Origin: Aphelocoma coerulescens
Lineage: Eukaryota > Chordata > Aves > Passeriformes > Corvidae
Direction of reading: 5' to 3'
Length of the DNA: 64,000 nucleotides
Assembly: GCF_041296385.1 (NCBI RefSeq)
Contig: NW_027184085.1
Span: 13,015,301 to 13,079,300 of the forward strand
The translations under genes were made by a program, and so were the position numbers. Below are positions 59,468 through 64,000 of this stretch, piece by piece. The notes beneath the pieces are model-generated. The model searched no databases and was not told the origin of the DNA. It saw only the letters and a list, made by a program, of their open reading frames with translations. Numbering within the stretch: position 1 is the stretch's first letter; every line of letters starts with the position of its first letter.

Positions 59468-62400
59468 GCACATACATCTGGGAGAGCAAACTGCTAGACA
59501 TTTCTCTCAAAGATTGACTTATTGAAGTCTATAATTTCTGTGGGGAGGCAGAAGGAAACAGATTAGTCTTCATGCAACAGAAATGTAGGGAGGAAGCCTT
59601 TGCTGGCCTTGAGATTGTGATCTAGACATAAACAGTAATTTGCTTCAGCACTAAAATATATATCCAACTGAAATTTGATTTTACTGCTGCAGGCAAAAAT
59701 TTGCTCATATGATTTGTAACAACCTACATAACTACCTCTTTTAACTTCCTGTTTAAGGATTTATGAAGATTTATTTCCTGTCCTCTCAGTTTGACATTCT
59801 AACCAAAATGGCCATTTAATTCCAATGTTCCTGCTCATTTGTCTATTTGCTGTGGTTTTAACCTTAGTTTGACTGGGTTTTAGGGCTTATTTGAATTAAT
59901 ATTAATAACTATTTAGTCTTAGTGGTACTGAAACTCAGAGATCACTGAGAATTACCGCTCCTTCAAGTCTGAAGAATAGGATAATCAGCCTGATTAAAAT
60001 TATTAAAGGTAGTGGAAATAACACTGTCAGGGAACATTGTTTAAAAGGCTCTTAGACTTAACTGAACAGAAAATTTTAACCCTGTTCCAACCCCTGTTTG
60101 CATATGAAGTAGAAGAAATGAAACGCCAAACCCTCTAAATTCTTAGACCCATATATGAAATTGGGAATCATGCCTCTTCTGTGATTTTAAGAATAGAGGT
60201 CTACCTTCTTGGGAGCGTATTGAATGGTGCACTTTTGAAAGGATACAACTTTTCCATGCTAGGTAAGAGTGGGTATGCATGAGGACCCATATGTATATGT
60301 AGGATGGAAACTGTAAATCCTTACTAGTTCCTACAGGAACACACTGCACCAGTGGAATGATGCATCTCCTCTTCTGCTCCCAAAGGCCACTGCATCCTTC
60401 AGCTACCCCAGCTGCTGCCAATACAGCTGTGTCCTCTCCATATCCTCACCTTCTCCATAGTCTGGGCTTCGACTTGACCTTTGCCTCCTGTGGTCCTAAG
60501 AGAGCTTATTGTTAGGTGAACTCTGTTCCATCTTGTGTTACTTAATGAGTCTCATAATTTGTCTGAACTGTTAGGTTCTGATATGTTTTCTTTATTCTTT
60601 GCTTGATGAGACACTTCTTCTGTAAAATATTTTAGCAAGAGATGTATATTTTAAGCTGTGGATATTTCTGTGAGTTTACGTATGGGGAGAATAAGACCAG
60701 AGAAAGAGCCATATATGTGGAGTAGGGAGTATTGAGGTACTCAGGGTTTTACTCCTGGTCTTTGAGGAAATTTTTCCTACCTACCCTTAGCTCATAGCCT
60801 TTTATATTTCCTGGACTTAGGCAAAAAGAATGCCTCAAAAACAGTGGTCAAGACCTTGGGGCTGATTTGACCTAATTTAAAGCACAGATAGAACAGATAT
60901 TCTCCAAATGTCTCGTGCTACTTTGGTGTTCAGACTGTTTGTCACTTAAAAGCTGAAGTTTTCATCTGAAATAAAGGGAAGGTTCTTACACCTAACAAGG
61001 GATATAGAAAAGGTTATTATGAAATACTGTTTTCAGAGCACATGGTGAATCCAGCACAGCAGAGGCAGCTGCTTGGAAATCTTTAAGCAAAGATGGTAAT
61101 TACATGCCTGCAGATGACTCAGGATGCATGAAACTACCTTCCAGCATTGTTACTGAGTTATAACTGCTCTTCACTTTTAAGCCAGCATTGTCTAAGCACT
61201 AGACAGCTGTGCTGGCAGTAGGTGCTCATATTTAGTATTGGTACTTGGTGCCTTCTTATTACTTCCAGAGAGGCGGGGGTGGACAACCTGGTGTGCCGCG
61301 ACCTTCCTAGAGAGAACGTTCTACGAGGAACAACTCTTCCAGGGGCAGTGGCAGGCTTTCCTGGGCAGCAGGTGATTTCAGCAAGTGTAGCAACTTCTCT
61401 GCTACAAGTGATTTCAGCTCTTGTGATTCAGCCCTTTGTGAAATCCCCAAGAAAAACTTGGGGACAGAGAGACAGGAGCCTCATATAGCAGTTCCACAGA
61501 GGTGGCTTTCATTGTCCAGCAGCCCCTGTGAAGGGAAGGCCTGGGACAAAAGCTCCCTCCTCGGGGCAGAAACAGGGGGCTTTTTATGGGAAAGGCAGGG
61601 GGTGGGGTAGAAGCCAATTAGCCAACTGGATACAGGCTACTACCATATAGAAACAAGGCATGCTGGGGGTGGTTCACTTTCTCACCATGACCCGAGGAAG
61701 GTTGCTTATCTCTGGGGAAGGTCATCTTGCCCTCAGGCCTCTCTCCTCCAAGGGAGTGCGGAGGGCTCTTGTGCCAAGGGCTCACAGCCTTCCACGCCTT
61801 CTGTTACCCAGGGTACAGAGCTTCTGTGTTGAATGTATTATCCAATGCAGTGTAATACAAAGATATAGGGAAAAATAGAGAAAATACTGACCCAAGGGAG
61901 GTGTTAAAGGCACATGCTGTTTGCCATTATTATTTAGTTCACTGAATTTCTCCTGTTGGGAAAGACTGAAACTAATTTACTGTAGTTTATGGGACTTTCA
62001 CCAGTAGTACAGGGAAAATATAGCGAGAAGTTATTGTGAGAACACAATAACGTGTCAGCTGCTGCAGAGACATAGCAAAGGAAAGCAGTAGGGTGAGAAG
62101 GATGGATATCTTTTCCTCTCCACTCTCCTTGTAAACGTGGCTTTAGCTTTGTGTTCTTCCTTGAGACAAGGTTCAGAAAGCCTAAAATGTTTTTTCTCTA
62201 GGCTTTCTTCAGAACAGGAGATTTCATGCTGGGAATATAGCTGAGTAGGATCAGTGCATCTGGGATGGGTGTCTGGTCTTTAAAGGAAGAAGAGCTGGGT
62301 CCACTGAATGATGCATTGGCTATTTCAGTCTGAAATTTCACCAGTTGCTCATGACCCTTCTCACAATCCTGGAAAGGCATGGGTTATATTCACAAGTCTT

Positions 62401-63429
62401 GGTTTAAGGCTTATGGGTACGCAGTAGATCTGACATAAGCTGCTCTGCCGTGCCTCAGATTTCATAATCACAGAAGAGTTGGATTCCTGACTGGCTGCTC
62501 TAGGCAGGAATTTTGGGTTCCAGTTTACGCCGGACATGTCAGAGACGTGCTGGCACTTTGAGACGTTGATTTCATTACTGTCTCACATAAGGATTTCTGG
62601 TTCAGTTATTGTGTTTTGTAAGTGATCTATACAGCCCAGGATTAACTTTAATACCCACTAGAGTAATTATCAAAGCATGTGGTATCCTGATGACACACTT
62701 ATAGCTTCACAAGGACGGAGAGATGCTCTGCTGACTGTAGGCCAGAAAGTTAAAATCCTCAGTCAGCTGTAAAGAAACTCCCTCTGTCTCCTCTCTTTGA
62801 GCATATAAATAATTTTCAAGTTTGGACAAGGACCTGTTAGGGAAAACTTGGTAGAAACAAAATTTGGGGGTTTAGCCATAAAGCAGGCACATAATGCAAA
62901 CCCTCCATCTTTCCACCAGTCCAGCATGAGGGTTTGAGACTCTTCAGTGTTGCTTTTACAGAATTCAAACACAAAACCCTGGACTTCAGTGACAGAAGGG
63001 TCAGGTCCAGGTGTTTGAGGAAATTCATGGTCAGTGAATCAAGGGAATCAAATACCTTGTTCAGCTCCTTGGAGATGCTGTCACTGGCCCATGAAGGGAA
63101 AAGAGCAGTCCTACAAGGGAGAGTTTGCAGGAGTGGGAGACAGTCTCACAGAGCTGTGATGGGGATGATACTTCATCAGAGTGGCAGGGTGTCTGGGAGA
63201 AACCAGCACCTTTAGAAGCTTTCTGCTAGTTAAAAAAGGTACACAGCCTGCATGAGCTCTGCAAGCATGCAGGGAGATGTAAGAAAGATATATAAACATG
63301 TGCCTTTATGTGCCTTCCATGCACCTCAGCCCTTGTGTTGGCTGTTTCCTACCAGATGCTTTCCAATTTTTGACGTTTTGCTTGTTGTGGGTCACAACAA
63401 ACCCCTGTAATGTGAAAGACTTGGGGCAG
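58986..63429. other. Upstream flank, no gene recognised
   Basis: No supported gene. It holds an (AC)n repeat at 59434-59464 and a possible but unproven LTR-like block at about 61290-61830 (see findings). Confidence 0.55.
59434..59464 (+). repeat. (AC)15 microsatellite
   Basis: A pure AC dinucleotide run of about 15 units flanked by TATATA and TATGCACATA; likely length-variable. Confidence 0.95.
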
Positions 63430-64000
63430 AGCAGTTGGAAAGTAGCCCATCAGAAATTACCTGGGAGTGCTGGTTGACAGTGGCTGAACCTGAGCCACTG
63501 TGTGCCCACATGGCCAATGGCACCTGGCCTGGATCAGCAATAGTGTGGCCAGCAGGACCATGGCAGTGACTGTTCCCCTGAACTGGGCACTGGTGAGGCC
63601 ACACCTCGAGTCCTGTGCCCAGGTCTGGGCCCTGCACTGCAAGAAAGATGTTGAGGTGCTGGAGTAAGTCCAGAGAAGGGGAATAGAGATGGGAAAGGAT
63701 CTGGAGCACAAGTCTGGTGAGGAGCAGCTGAGGGAACTGAGGGTGTTTAGCCTGGAGGAGAGGAGACTCAGGGGAGACCTTATCACTCTCTACCTGAAAG
63801 GAGGATGTAGTGAGGTCAGTCTCTCCTTTCAGATAACAAGGGGGAGGCCAAGAGAAAATGGTGTCAAGCTGCACCAGGGGAGGTTTAGGCTGGATGTCAT
63901 GAAAAATTTCCTCACTGAAAGGGTGGCCAGACATCGGAACAAGCCAGCAGAATCACCATTCTTGGAAGTGTTCAAAAAATGTCTAGATGGGGCACAGTTT
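63430..64000 (+). mobile_element. CR1 LINE 3' region, cut by the window end
   Basis: Well-preserved CR1 in plus orientation. Family landmarks in order: GGGAGTGCTGGTTGACAGTG, CTGGATCAGCAATAGTGTGG, GCACTGGTGAGGCCACACCT, AAGATGTTGAGGTGCTGGAG, TTTAGCCTGGAGGAGAGGAG, GACCTTATCACTCTCTACCT, GCACCAGGGGAGGTTTAGGC. It contains the end of ORF2 and the start of the 3' UTR, with frames broken. The open frames on the opposite strand here are artefacts. Confidence 0.92.

Noticed and set aside
63392..63934. 180-codon minus-strand frame near the window end
   Set aside because: It is the antisense strand of a recognisable CR1 LINE copy.

Overview
The window is vertebrate nuclear DNA, almost certainly from a neoavian bird. 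Three things point there. The interspersed repeats are avian CR1 LINE fragments plus an endogenous-retrovirus solo LTR of a type I recognise from bird genomes. The only conventional protein gene is a bird-like GDNF. Base composition is AT-leaning with a single strong CpG island. There are no bacterial-style operons, RNA genes, CRISPR arrays or IS elements.

The gene is GDNF (glial cell line-derived neurotrophic factor) on the minus strand. Coding exons lie at 36991-36820 (signal peptide and start of the pro-region) and 20868-20384 (rest of the pro-region, furin site and the 134-residue cystine-knot ligand). They join in phase to a 218-residue preproprotein. A non-coding first exon is inferred in the CpG island: TATA box at 39261-39267 and a strong donor after 38297. 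Intron 1 would then be about 1.3 kb; intron 2 is 15.95 kb. The 3' UTR probably ends near 17.99 kb, at an AATAAA signal followed by a GU-rich stretch. A second in-phase donor inside the first coding exon predicts the long (alpha) and short (beta) pro-GDNF forms known in mammals.

Layout: 1-1.24 kb, 5'-region CR1 relic (ORF1 esterase and ORF2 endonuclease, minus strand); 1.25-18 kb, GDNF 3' flank with a solo LTR at 4.39-4.96 kb and CR1 3' ends at 11.35 and 14.44 kb; 18-20.4 kb, GDNF 3' UTR; 20.9-36.8 kb, intron 2 with a decayed retroviral region at 22.8-25.5 kb and an LTR at 27.83-28.19 kb; 37-40.4 kb, promoter region with a 0.49 kb polypyrimidine tract, a 2.4 kb CpG island, long A-tracts and a CAG repeat; 40.4-64 kb, upstream flank with an LTR-like promoter at 48.9-49.4 kb, CR1 pieces at 58.7 and 63.4-64 kb and microsatellites.

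I see no new gene system. The points most worth a second look are the conserved alternative splice design of GDNF with a diverged, longer pro-segment; a possible upstream ORF that would end one base before the GDNF start codon; the unusual low-complexity DNA in the promoter and intron 1; and an antisense LTR promoter in intron 2. Family names for repeats come from recognition without database searches, and repeat edges are approximate unless target-site duplications are stated.
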